From: Marinobacter antarcticus
Lineage (GTDB): Bacteria; Pseudomonadota; Gammaproteobacteria; Pseudomonadales; Oleiphilaceae
Direction: 5' to 3'
DNA: 64,000 bases
NCBI RefSeq assembly: GCF_011049865.1
Contig: NZ_DRGY01000152.1
Span: 23,034-87,033, forward strand
Part shown: positions 19,449 through 28,219 of the stretch, piece by piece
Layout of the letters: every line of letters begins with the position of its first letter
How positions within the stretch are numbered: the stretch's first letter is position 1
Translations under genes and position numbers: made by a program
Notes under the pieces: generated by a model
Seen by the model: the letters and a program-made list of their open reading frames with translations, nothing else
Told to the model about the DNA's origin: nothing
The model's database searches: none

Positions 19449-19886
19449 TTACACTTTGATGTTAAACAACGTCAGCGGTTCGTCCTGATGCAATTTCTCT
19501 GCCAACCTCACCGCCACTTCATCCGGAATCTGGCGAATCACTTCCCGGGTTTGTTGGTCAACCACCCGAACGATGGTTTGCCCGCGGTCGTTATCCACCT
19601 CAAACTGCAAATCCCGCTGGACGTTCTGAACGTAATCGTTCAGTTGCGAAACCGCTGCATTCAACTCTTCCCGTTCAGCCTCATTTTGCTTCTTGAGCTG
19701 TTCTGCTTTGGAAACGCTTTGAACGGAAGGTATTGGTTTTGCAACGGCCTCGGATCCAGCCGATAAAGAAACAAGCTCGGAGGCATTCCTGCCTTCGGCC
19801 TGAGATGACGACATTGCCCTAGCCGGCGCTTGCGCACTGGCGCGAACCGGTTTCAGATCCGGGCTATTCAGGTTAACGTCATTCAT
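19449..19886 (-). CDS. flaG: FlaG family flagellar protein
   Basis: 145 residues. A low-complexity N-terminal half precedes the FlaG domain (LNDYVQNVQRDLQFEVD, then IVRVVDQQTREVIRQIP). FlaG affects filament length in Pseudomonas and Vibrio. It lies between the flagellin and fliD, as in Pseudomonas. The hairpin at 19919-19938 sits between it and the flagellin. Confidence 0.92.
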   Translation of the reverse strand: MNDVNLNSPDLKPVRASAQAPARAMSSSQAEGRNASELVSLSAGSEAVAKPIPSVQSVSKAEQLKKQNEAEREELNAAVSQLNDYVQNVQRDLQFEVDNDRGQTIVRVVDQQTREVIRQIPDEVAVRLAEKLHQDEPLTLFNIKV

Positions 19887-19918
19887 AGCTCACCTCACTG
19901 TCCTGAAACGGCTTAAAG

Positions 19919-19938
19919 CCGGAACCCGAGGGTTCCGG
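19919..19938 (-). terminator. Hairpin after flagellin 1 (terminator or attenuator)
   Basis: CCGGAACCC / GGGTTCCGG with a two-base loop, in the 69 bases between the flagellin stop and the flaG start. On the minus strand it is followed by CTTTAAG, a weak T run. It would set the high flagellin : flaG transcript ratio. Confidence 0.6.
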
Positions 19939-19955
19939 CCGTTACCGCTAATCCC

Positions 19956-21437
19956 TTACTGAAGCAGAGATAGAACCTGCTGCGGGCGGGCGTTGGCCTG
20001 CGCCAGTACCGAGATACCAGCCTGCTGCAGTACCTGGGACTTGGACAGCTTCGCTGTTTCTGCGGCGAAGTCGGCGTCCAGAATACGGCTGTTAGCTGCG
20101 CTCAGGTTCTCTACAGACGTCCCCAAGTTGGCAATGGTAGATTCAAAACGGTTCTGAATCGCACCCAAATCACCGCGCAATCCATTGACAGACGTCAGCG
20201 CCGAGTCAATGCGTTTGATTGCATCGTTGGCGCCTGCAACATCGCTGATGTCTACATTGCTAAGAGTCGAAGTGTCCTTGGAAATGACCGATCCCGAGAA
20301 GCCCAGTGCCGCTGCGTCAGCCGCGATTTCGATGGACTCAGATGCGCTCAACGTAACCGTGCCAACATTGGTATTGCCGGCGCCCGCTACAGCACTCGCC
20401 GTAGTTCCCAGCACAGAGTCGTTGGTACCAACAGCAAGCCCGCCAGCAACCGTAACTGCCGGAGTTCCCGCACCTTCAGTGAGCGCCTGATTCACGGTAA
20501 TGTCGCGCCCATCAACGGAGGTCAACGTTAGAGTTCCGGCATCCAATGACGCTGTCACACCGGTTTTGCTCGATGCGTCGTTGACAGCATTCTTCACTTG
20601 CTCAGCAGTTATACCCGCCGTTAGATCGGTAGTGGCGAATATAGTTTCACCGTTTATATCCAACGCGTAGGTGTCGGCATCATCACCTGAAATCGCAGTT
20701 AGGTCATATGACGCTGTATTCTGCGCGCTAACAGTCAACCCGGAAATTCCCGCGCTTTTTATTGATTCAGCTTTTGCGTAGGCGCTGCTCGCTGATTGGC
20801 CAGCTTCAGTACCAGCAACCGAACTGCCGATATTATAGGTTTCGCCAGATCCGACTTGAATTGTGCCGGTTCCTGACAAGCCAGTGCCGAAGGTGCCCCT
20901 TGCACCGGTGCCTTCTGCAATCTGCCCGATTTGGTTAGCTCTGGTTCCCTGACTGAGGTTTACAGAAATTGTCTCACCAGCGTTCGCGCCTACTTGGAAG
21001 TCTGCCAGTCCAAAGTTACCATCCAATACTTTCAAACCGTTAAACGAAGTCTGCGATGCAATGCGGTCGATTTCTTCAATGCGCTGGCTTACTTCCTGGT
21101 TCAGTGCGGAGCGATCCGAGGCGCTGTTTGTCGCGTTAGCAGACTGAACAGACAACTCACGAATACGCTGCAGGTTATTGGTGATCTCATCCAAGGCGCC
21201 TTCGGCAGTTTGTGCTAGAGAGATACCGTCATTTGCGTTGCGCTGAGCAACGTTGAGACCAGAAATCTGCGATTGAAAACGAGTTGAAATTGCAAGACCG
21301 GCGGCATCGTCTTTCGCCGAGTTAATCCGCAAGCCAGAAGACAACCGCTGAAGCGCCTGATCATTAATGCTTTGAGATTTGCCCAATTGGTTCTGAGCGT
21401 TCAATGAAGCGACGTTAGTGTTAATTCCGAGAGCCAT
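19956..21437 (-). CDS. fliC: Flagellin 1
   Basis: 493 residues. Conserved D0/D1 N-terminus (starts [32 protein letters not shown]) and C-terminus ([17 protein letters not shown], ending [12 protein letters not shown]) surround a variable Thr/Ser/Ala-rich centre (about 180-400). Secreted by the flagellar export system and polymerised into the filament. Head of flagellin-flaG-fliD-fliS on the minus strand, with a sigma-28 promoter at 21527-21553. The ends closely match flagellin 2 at 21922-23388 while the centres do not, so the two filaments would differ in surface. Confidence 0.97.
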   Translation of the reverse strand: MALGINTNVASLNAQNQLGKSQSINDQALQRLSSGLRINSAKDDAAGLAISTRFQSQISGLNVAQRNANDGISLAQTAEGALDEITNNLQRIRELSVQSANATNSASDRSALNQEVSQRIEEIDRIASQTSFNGLKVLDGNFGLADFQVGANAGETISVNLSQGTRANQIGQIAEGTGARGTFGTGLSGTGTIQVGSGETYNIGSSVAGTEAGQSASSAYAKAESIKSAGISGLTVSAQNTASYDLTAISGDDADTYALDINGETIFATTDLTAGITAEQVKNAVNDASSKTGVTASLDAGTLTLTSVDGRDITVNQALTEGAGTPAVTVAGGLAVGTNDSVLGTTASAVAGAGNTNVGTVTLSASESIEIAADAAALGFSGSVISKDTSTLSNVDISDVAGANDAIKRIDSALTSVNGLRGDLGAIQNRFESTIANLGTSVENLSAANSRILDADFAAETAKLSKSQVLQQAGISVLAQANARPQQVLSLLQ

Positions 21438-21526
21438 AATGCTTCCCCTTCGACAGAAGTCGTTATTTCATGGAAAAGGTCTGGCGTCCGTTTTTTAGGT
21501 TTGGAAGCGCCGCCTTGTTGAAATAC

Positions 21527-21553
21527 TTAACGGCAGCACAGTCAGGTGCTTTA
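21527..21553 (-). promoter_or_regulatory. Sigma-28 (FliA) promoter of flagellin 1
   Basis: On the minus strand TAAA, 15 bases, GCCGTTAA: an exact -35, exact spacing and a one-mismatch -10 (consensus GCCGATAA). It lies about 90 bases upstream of the ATG. Confidence 0.8.
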
Positions 21554-21803
21554 GAAAAAGAACGGAGGATTTTGTAAAGGAATGTAAAATTCCATAAAAA
21601 TATAAATAACTATATGTTTTTAAATATTTTTTTATTTTTAATGTATTTTAAAAAAATACGATGATTACAGAGTGAGCCACCGAAAAAGCGGCAACCTCCT
21701 TCCTGCCAATGCTGCCGAAAATCTGGCAAACGCGTACAAAACCCGCCCTCCTAAAAAGCAAAAACATCACACAATCAGCGAGTTGAACTAAAGATCCAAA
21801 AAC

Positions 21804-21819
21804 TGGCACACACTTCGCT
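21804..21819 (+). promoter_or_regulatory. Sigma-54-like promoter of flagellin 2
   Basis: TGGCACACACTTCGCT has the -24 GG and -12 GC at the required 10-base spacing (consensus TGGCAC-N5-TTGC; here TCGC). It lies about 100 bases upstream of the flagellin 2 ATG. No acceptable sigma-28 site was found for this gene. Confidence 0.6.
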
Positions 21820-21921
21820 TTACCTCATCAAAACGGTCCTTTAACGATTCTTTGCCGGTATGTTGCCCTAAGCACTATAAGAAGCAGCGTGGCCCGGCAC
21901 CTCTGAGTAGGGAGATTAGAT

Positions 21922-23388
21922 ATGCCTCAAGTCATTAACACCAACATTGCCTCACTGAACGCGCAGCGTAACTTGAACGCTTCACAAACTCAGGCCAATA
22001 CGGCTCTGGAGCGCCTGTCTTCAGGTTTGCGCATTAACTCGGCGAAAGACGATGCCGCCGGTCTTGCCATTTCGGAACGTTTCCAATCACAGATTGCGGG
22101 CCTGAACCAGGCGCAGCGAAATGCCAACGACGGCATCTCCCTGGCACAAACTGCCGAAGGCGCCATGGATGAGATCACCAATAACCTGCAGCGAATTCGT
22201 GAACTCGCCGTACAGTCAGCCAACGCGACCAACAGCATCTCTGATCGCCAGGCCCTGAACCAGGAAGTACAGCAGCGGGTTGATGAGATCAACCGTATCG
22301 CAAGCCAAACCTCGTTTAACGGGCTCAAAGTGCTTGATGGAACGTTTGGAACGCAAACGTTCCAGGTGGGAGCCAACGCGGGTGAAACAATCGGCATCAG
22401 CGGGCTGGATTCAAGAGGCAGCCAACTTGGCGCAACGATAGGAACCACAACCGGCTTTGCATCGAAAATAGTGCCTTTCCAGAACGAAACAAACGCAACG
22501 GGTCTTGATTATTCAACCGTCGTTACCGCATCGCTGGAAATTGATGGCAACCCGTATACCGTTACCACGACGGCTGGCGACGACATTGCCTCCCTGGCCG
22601 CAGATATACAGACCGCAATAGCCACAGACTTTCCGGACATTGCCGTTTCCGGGGATACCGGATCCGACACCCTGACATTTACCAACAGCTCAGGCGAAAC
22701 CGTACCCGTGTCACTCGATTTGACCGATGCCGACGGGCCTCCGGCTAGCACGTTTACCCAAGCGCTTAAATCGGAAGGTGGCACCCTTTCTGACTATTTC
22801 AAGTCAAACCAGTCAGCGGCTGTGGATTTCACCATAAACGGCGTTTCATTTTCATCTGCAGACGTCAGCTCACTTAACGATCTGGTCGGTGCAATCAACG
22901 CCAAATCAAACGAAACAGGCGTAGAGGCGAACCTCGACAGAACGAACAGTGAAATCGTTTTCTCATCTCAGTTCGGGGGCGACATCGACGTTCAGGTCAC
23001 GTCCGATCTTAACGGCGATGCTGCTAACGATATTGATCTGACGGGATCGTATACCGCTGCGAACAATACCGTTTCGCTCAACAACACGGACATATCGACG
23101 CCAGACGGGGCCGACCGCACCATGGTCTCTATTGATTATGCGATCGATAAGATCAACGGCTTTCGCGCCGAACTCGGTGCGGTCCAGAACCGCTTCGAAT
23201 CCACCATTGCGAACCTGGCAACAACCGCAGAGAACCTCTCTGCCTCTAACAGCCGAATCCGCGACGCCGACTTCGCCGCCGAATCTGCCGAACTGGCTCG
23301 TACTCAGGTACTCCAGCAGGCCGGTCTATCGGTATTAGCCCAGGCTAACGCGCGGCCACAGCAGGTTCTCCAGTTGCTGCAAGGCTAA
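21922..23388 (+). CDS. fliC: Flagellin 2
   Basis: 488 residues. Conserved ends ([35 protein letters not shown]-terminal SRIRDADFAAESAELAR and [13 protein letters not shown]) and a variable centre (about 170-400) unlike flagellin 1. GGGAG lies about 8 bases upstream of the ATG. It is transcribed away from flagellin 1 and followed after 26 bases (to the chosen start) by a TPR/methyltransferase-like gene that probably shares its transcript. Confidence 0.96.
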   Translation: MPQVINTNIASLNAQRNLNASQTQANTALERLSSGLRINSAKDDAAGLAISERFQSQIAGLNQAQRNANDGISLAQTAEGAMDEITNNLQRIRELAVQSANATNSISDRQALNQEVQQRVDEINRIASQTSFNGLKVLDGTFGTQTFQVGANAGETIGISGLDSRGSQLGATIGTTTGFASKIVPFQNETNATGLDYSTVVTASLEIDGNPYTVTTTAGDDIASLAADIQTAIATDFPDIAVSGDTGSDTLTFTNSSGETVPVSLDLTDADGPPASTFTQALKSEGGTLSDYFKSNQSAAVDFTINGVSFSSADVSSLNDLVGAINAKSNETGVEANLDRTNSEIVFSSQFGGDIDVQVTSDLNGDAANDIDLTGSYTAANNTVSLNNTDISTPDGADRTMVSIDYAIDKINGFRAELGAVQNRFESTIANLATTAENLSASNSRIRDADFAAESAELARTQVLQQAGLSVLAQANARPQQVLQLLQG

Positions 23389-23414
23389 CGACAAGCGTCA
23401 AGATGAGGTATCCC

Positions 23415-25415
23415 ATGCACGCCAAGCATCACATTCAGGAATCCAACTCCCAACCGGGGCACGCGGCTCGCCTGCTTCTGCAGGCTAACCTTGCCTACGG
23501 TGAGTCAAACAGCAACGGCCTCAGTCATATTCAACGCCTGCAGGCCCGACAGGAATGCCGTGTGTACCTGGAAGAGGTGATTGCGCTTGAACCAAACAGT
23601 GCCGTTGCCTTGGGGTTGCTGGGGCGTGTCGAAATGGACGACGGGCAACTTGAAAATGCACATGGGCTTTTCAGCGCTAGCCTGGAAGCTCAACCGAATC
23701 AGGCACAGCAGTATGCCAACCTCGGATACTGGGCGCTTAAAACCGAACGGCCGGCCTTGGCAGAACAGCACTTCGTGCAGGCGCTGGACTGCGACCGGCA
23801 ATCCGCCGCCGCTTTTTGCGGCGTGGCCCACGCCAAGCGGCTGCAGGGGCAATTTGATGTAGCCTACCTGCACTATCGCAGGCTTCTGGAAGCGGGTACG
23901 GAGTGGGATTCGGTTTACAGCGGCATGTTCACGTGCGCTCAACACCTCGCGGTCAATAAAGCCGACAGCGATCTGGCTCTGGACGCGATTGCTCTGCTCA
24001 AGCACGAAGGCCTGCCCCATCAGGAGATCGGACGGTTTGTCGGTGCCATTATCCGTCAGCAATACAACCTGGATAATCCTGAGGCAGAGATCGTCCTGGA
24101 GGCGGCCAGTAACGATGCACTTCTGATTCTGGCACTGCAAAAAACGCTCATGCCAGATCCTGCCGTGGAAGAGCTTGTGGCCATGCTGCGCCGCGCCATT
24201 CTGGCGGAAGTCGCACAAACCGTTGAGCTTCGCGATGAACTGCAGCCACTTACACTTGCGATCGCACAGTATGCAGACCGCACGGGCTACGCGCTGGCAG
24301 CCGAAGATGACGAAGAGCGGCTGGTAGAGACCGTCAATAGCAGCCTCAAAGCACAAATTGTTATGGGCGAATCTCAGGAAGCCTTGACTGGCTCGCTGAT
24401 GATCAGCGCCATGTACGGCGCCCTGTTTCATCAAGATTTTGCAGTGCAGCTCGGACAATGGAACCCGGTGGACTGGCCGCTGGCACTTCAGCCAGTTCTG
24501 GCCGCCAGCTATTACCATCGGTCCGAAGAAGAAGACATCAAACAGTGCTTTGATGAAAAAGCGGACGAGCTTTGCCTGGATAGAACCGACGTTCCGCAGG
24601 CCTGGCCTGCCTGGTCAACACTGGCCTATCGCGCTGAAACCAGTCTGAAGTCGCTGATGGCAGCGGAGTTAGGAATAGCCACAGACAAGCTCCCGGACAC
24701 CTTGCGCATCATGGTGTGCGGCGCCCAATCGGGCCAGCGGGCTATGGAACTGGCGCGGTACCTGGCAGATGTGGAAGTCATTGCAGTGGATGAATCCCTG
24801 GCCAACATCGCCAAAGCCACCCGCATGGCGGCCGAGTCCGAGACCCGCAATATTGTGTTCTGGCCCTGGTCCATCGCTCAGCAGTTTGTAGCGGATGGCC
24901 ATCAGGTACACTGGATAGAAGTCGGCCGCCTGCCCTCCCCAGCCATGACCGAACTCTCACTGGCCGCCCTGGTGAACAGCGCGTCCGGTTCAGGCGCCGT
25001 CGTTCACCTGCATACCGCCATCGCAGAACAGACAGCCGGCGACCAGCAAATGCGCAAACTGATTACCGAACACGGCCTGCAACCAACCCGCTCTACGCTG
25101 CGCCAACTCCGCCGGATGGTGCTAACAAACCGACAAGATGTGACTTGGCAGGCGCTTGCCAATGAAGACGATTTCTACAGCCTGGGCGGATGTCGCGATC
25201 GCTGGTTTAAGCCGCAAGATGAGACGCAGCTTAAGGATCTGATGGCGATGGTGAGCAACGAAGTGGAATGGAAGCTGGTAAAGGCCCGTGACGAAGATGG
25301 CCACAGCCTTGCCACTAAACCCGTGCAAACGCAGATCCAGGCGGAGGCGCTGGGCAGCGAGGTGCAGAGTTTGATGGGACAGAACCTCAGTGTGTACTTT
25401 CAGCGGCGGCGGTGA
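23415..25415 (+). CDS. TPR protein with C-terminal methyltransferase-like domain, flagellin-linked
   Basis: 666 residues from the ATG at 23415, preferred over 23403 because GAGG lies 7 bases upstream. Residues about 20-180 form TPR-like repeats (YLEEVIALEPNSAVALGLLG, then LENAHGLFSASLEAQPNQAQ, LAEQHFVQALDCDRQSAAAF). Around residue 430 a Rossmann-type segment, LRIMVCGAQSGQRAMELARY followed by VEVIAVDESLANIAKA, resembles motif I and the acidic loop of class I SAM-dependent methyltransferases, though the canonical GxGxG is not clean. Not a recognised named family. Its position directly after flagellin 2 suggests a role in flagellin modification (methylation or glycosylation) or export; that is inference. 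No signal peptide or membrane segment. Confidence 0.75.
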   Translation: MHAKHHIQESNSQPGHAARLLLQANLAYGESNSNGLSHIQRLQARQECRVYLEEVIALEPNSAVALGLLGRVEMDDGQLENAHGLFSASLEAQPNQAQQYANLGYWALKTERPALAEQHFVQALDCDRQSAAAFCGVAHAKRLQGQFDVAYLHYRRLLEAGTEWDSVYSGMFTCAQHLAVNKADSDLALDAIALLKHEGLPHQEIGRFVGAIIRQQYNLDNPEAEIVLEAASNDALLILALQKTLMPDPAVEELVAMLRRAILAEVAQTVELRDELQPLTLAIAQYADRTGYALAAEDDEERLVETVNSSLKAQIVMGESQEALTGSLMISAMYGALFHQDFAVQLGQWNPVDWPLALQPVLAASYYHRSEEEDIKQCFDEKADELCLDRTDVPQAWPAWSTLAYRAETSLKSLMAAELGIATDKLPDTLRIMVCGAQSGQRAMELARYLADVEVIAVDESLANIAKATRMAAESETRNIVFWPWSIAQQFVADGHQVHWIEVGRLPSPAMTELSLAALVNSASGSGAVVHLHTAIAEQTAGDQQMRKLITEHGLQPTRSTLRQLRRMVLTNRQDVTWQALANEDDFYSLGGCRDRWFKPQDETQLKDLMAMVSNEVEWKLVKARDEDGHSLATKPVQTQIQAEALGSEVQSLMGQNLSVYFQRRR

Positions 25416-25450
25416 GTAGAACACCCCCCTCGAATGATCGGACCGCCTCA

Positions 25451-25478
25451 GGCCCCTCTCCCTCACAGGAGAGGGGCC
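25451..25478. repeat. Palindromic element, CCCCTCTCC type, copy 2
   Basis: Perfect 11-bp inverted repeat GGCCCCTCTCC / GGAGAGGGGCC with a 6-base loop, in the short gap between the convergent TPR gene and exonuclease I. No T run follows in either direction. Shares its core with 16702-16726. It may still work as a bidirectional 3' end. Confidence 0.7.
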
Positions 25479-25487
25479 AACATTCTT

Positions 25488-26951
25488 CTAGATATAAGGA
25501 ATCAAGGATTCCCCATACAAATGCAGATCCTCCAGAATCTGCTGGTTGTGCGGCGTCAACTCCGGATCGCTGGCCAGTCTCTGTAGCTCAAGCCCAAACG
25601 CCTCAAGCGAGAGCCAACCTTTTTTCGGGGCCATCAATCGTTGAGTGCGAAACGTTTCCCAGCGCTCACTTTCTTCGCTGGTAAGCGAATCCGGGTAGTT
25701 ACGAGCGCGATAGCGAAACAGGAGTTCCTGCAGGCCTTCATCTTTGAAGTTAAAAACCTCATCCACCAGCGCTTCCGGCGGCGTTTTCAACACGCGATTC
25801 AGCTCACTGCGATCCGCCGGAGAAATAAAACCGCCTGCGTAGAGCTGTTCGTCTGGATCGGTCAGGTCGCTTTCATGGGGCTGATCGAACGCCTCTGCAA
25901 TTCTCTCCTGCAGGCCTTGGGATTGTCTCAACAGCGCGAGATTGGCGCGAAGCGTTTCACCGTTCAGCTCAAGCTCTTCCAACCTTTCAGCAGACAGCGT
26001 GGTGAGCATGTTAGCAGGCGCCAGCACCGGGCATTTATTCAGCTGCACGCTTTTCAGGGGAAACCGCTTCGTGTCTCCCAACTGCGCCTGAGAGGTAAAT
26101 ACCCGCTCGCGTATCTGCTCCGGCGTGGCGTTAATCAACTCGCTCGGGTCTTCGCGCAGGTCGTAAACAATCACCAGGTTTTTGTTCGTGGGGTGTTCGG
26201 CCAGCGGGGCAACCATGGCGCAGCAGCCGCGAGTGGCCGGGTATTTGGCGGAAATGTGGAATACCGGCTTCATGGCGGCGGTGTCCAGCATGCCCCGGGC
26301 GGAGTGTTTGTCTTTGTTGTTCAGAACAAAATCGAACAGCTTCGGCTGTTTTTCCCGGATCAGTTTCGCAACGGCCAGGGTGGCCTCCACATCCGACATC
26401 GCATCGTGCGCGGCTTCGTGTGCGATGCCGTTGGCGGTGGTCAACGCTTCCAGCTTGAAACTGGGGCTGCCATCGTCTTTGCGCGGCCAAACAATGCCTT
26501 CAGGCCGAAGCGCATAGGTTAGCCGCACCATGTCAATAATGTCCCAGCGGGAGTTATCGTTCTGCCATTCCCGGGCGTAAGGATCACGCAGGTTGCGGTA
26601 GAGGGTATGGCGAGTTACCTCATCATCAAAGCGCAGGCTGTTGTAACCCACCACACAGGTGCCCGGCTGGCTGAAGGCTTCGTTAATCTGCGCGATAAAC
26701 TCAGCTTCCGGATAGCCCTCCTCCATGGCTTTCTGGGGGGTGATGCCGGTTATCAGGCAGGCTTCCGGTGACGGCAAATAATCGTCTGTCGGCTTGCAGT
26801 AAATAACCAGAGGCTCCTCAATAATATTGAGATCCGCATCGGTTCGCACACCGGCAAACTGCGAGGGCCGGTCATGAACCGGGTCGACGCCAAACGTTTC
26901 GTAATCGTGCCAATAAAAAGAGCGGATCAAAGCCAGGCTCCAACAGGTCAT
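25488..26951 (-). CDS. sbcB: Exodeoxyribonuclease I
   Basis: 487 residues. The DEDDh exonuclease domain is visible: WHDYETFG (Asp16, Glu18), the Asp in NSLRFDDE, and HDAMSDVEAT near residue 190; the SH3-like and C-terminal helical exonuclease-C region follow. It degrades single-stranded DNA 3' to 5' in recombination and mismatch repair. An ATG further in would cut the first hydrophobic residues, but the family usually starts just before this point (SFYWHDYET), so the first ten residues may be over-called. Confidence 0.95.
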   Translation of the reverse strand: MTCWSLALIRSFYWHDYETFGVDPVHDRPSQFAGVRTDADLNIIEEPLVIYCKPTDDYLPSPEACLITGITPQKAMEEGYPEAEFIAQINEAFSQPGTCVVGYNSLRFDDEVTRHTLYRNLRDPYAREWQNDNSRWDIIDMVRLTYALRPEGIVWPRKDDGSPSFKLEALTTANGIAHEAAHDAMSDVEATLAVAKLIREKQPKLFDFVLNNKDKHSARGMLDTAAMKPVFHISAKYPATRGCCAMVAPLAEHPTNKNLVIVYDLREDPSELINATPEQIRERVFTSQAQLGDTKRFPLKSVQLNKCPVLAPANMLTTLSAERLEELELNGETLRANLALLRQSQGLQERIAEAFDQPHESDLTDPDEQLYAGGFISPADRSELNRVLKTPPEALVDEVFNFKDEGLQELLFRYRARNYPDSLTSEESERWETFRTQRLMAPKKGWLSLEAFGLELQRLASDPELTPHNQQILEDLHLYGESLIPYI

Positions 26952-27120
26952 TGAGTAAGGTCAAGCCGACCGATTCTAGCCCAGCGCCGGCATTCAAGTA
27001 CATCCACCCCCGCAAACTGCCAGATTAATGAACACAAACTATCCAACACCTCACTCGCAATGGCAGGTAACAATCCGTTACACTCACCCACACCAAAGCA
27101 CCTAAAAAATGTAGTTTATG

Positions 27121-27148
27121 TGTACATATTTTTGCGTGCTGCTATAAT
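27121..27148 (+). promoter_or_regulatory. Candidate sigma-70 promoter of the REC-CheC / cyclase operon
   Basis: A perfect TATAAT at 27143-27148 with TGTACA 16 bases upstream (four of six matches to TTGACA), about 35 bases before the ATG at 27185. Confidence 0.45.
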
Positions 27149-27184
27149 AAATGAAAAGTTATTCAATTCTTTTTGGCCACAGCC

Positions 27185-28216
27185 ATGACCACACGCATAC
27201 TTATCTGCGACGATTCCGCCCTCGCCAGAAAACAAATGGCCCGGGCCCTGCCCGTTGGAATGGCCGATCAAATCCTGTTTGCCAATAACGGGGTTGAAGC
27301 GCTCACAAAGCTGCGCGCCCACGAGGCCGACCTGATGTTTCTGGACCTCAACATGCCAGAGATGGACGGCTACGAAGTTCTGGAACGGGTGCTGGCAGAA
27401 GACCTGCCCATCATGACCATCGTGGTGTCTGGCGATATACAGCCAGAAGCCCGTGAACGGGTGCGCAAGCTCGGCGCCATCGATTTTATAAAAAAACCTA
27501 CCGACCTGGCTCTGGTGCTCAGCCTGCTCGCCGATTACGGCTTCTACCGCCCGGGGGATCTTGAAAACGCAGCGCTGAGCGATGGCGCGCTCAATGTTGG
27601 CAACGAAACCCAGGCCCGGGAAATCTCGGTTTCATTGAACGACTACCTGCAGGAAGTTTCCAACGTTGCGATGGGGCGTTCATCCGATCTGCTTGCCCGG
27701 CTGTTGCGGGTATTCGTGAAGCAGCCCATTCCGAAAGTCGATTTTATTGCCAACTCCGAACTCCACATGGTTATCTCGGCCGCCCACAACAGCGATACCT
27801 ATTCTGCCGTGTGCCAGGGTTTCACCGGCGCGGGCATCGCAGGCGAAGCACTTCTGCTGTTTGCAGACGCCAGCTTCCAGGAAATGGCCGAACTCCTCCA
27901 CTACGATGCCATTGATGGCGAGTCCGTCAACGTGGAAGTGCTGATGGATATGTCCAGCATCCTGTTCGGAGCCTTCCTAAAAGGCATGGGTGATCAGCTC
28001 GATCTCAAACTCGGCCTTGGCCATCCCAGCGTGTTGGGTCAGCACCGACAAATCACCGAACTGCTCGAGCATCAGAACTCCCGGGAAGAACAACTTCTGT
28101 GCATTGAAATCAGCTACGCACTCGAAGAGCGGAACATACAATGCGACATGCTGGTTTTGCTCACAGAAGATTCGGTGCCCTATCTTGAACAACGCCTCCA
28201 ATACCTGGTGGAATAA
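27185..28216 (+). CDS. Response regulator with C-terminal CheC/CheX-like domain
   Basis: 343 residues from the ATG at 27185; a TTG at 27173 would add four residues. The receiver domain has CDDSA, phospho-acceptor Asp54 (LFLD-type MFLDLNMPEMDG), and Lys in FIKKPT. The second half (about 150-343) resembles CheC/CheX-type CheY-P phosphatases: LLIFADASFQEMAELL-like segments and a helix with VEVLMDMSSILFGAFL. A receiver joined to its own phosphatase-like domain suggests a self-limiting or cross-dephosphorylating switch. A diguanylate cyclase follows 3 bases later, so the pair probably couples a phosphorelay to c-di-GMP. Confidence 0.85.
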   Translation: MTTRILICDDSALARKQMARALPVGMADQILFANNGVEALTKLRAHEADLMFLDLNMPEMDGYEVLERVLAEDLPIMTIVVSGDIQPEARERVRKLGAIDFIKKPTDLALVLSLLADYGFYRPGDLENAALSDGALNVGNETQAREISVSLNDYLQEVSNVAMGRSSDLLARLLRVFVKQPIPKVDFIANSELHMVISAAHNSDTYSAVCQGFTGAGIAGEALLLFADASFQEMAELLHYDAIDGESVNVEVLMDMSSILFGAFLKGMGDQLDLKLGLGHPSVLGQHRQITELLEHQNSREEQLLCIEISYALEERNIQCDMLVLLTEDSVPYLEQRLQYLVE

Positions 28217-28219
28217 ACC

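Larger units (their letters stand above)
21438..21921. other. Divergent regulatory region between the two flagellin genes
   Basis: 484 bases without genes. It holds a sigma-28 promoter for flagellin 1 (21527-21553), a very A/T-rich block (about 21585-21660, long A and T runs typical of bent DNA or UP elements), and a sigma-54-like promoter for flagellin 2 (21804-21819). Confidence 0.75.

Noticed and set aside
21841-21870. Sigma-28 promoter for flagellin 2 at TTTAACG...GCCGGTAT.
   Set aside because: GCCGGTAT is a poor -10 and no TAAA lies 15 bases upstream; the sigma-54 site fits better.
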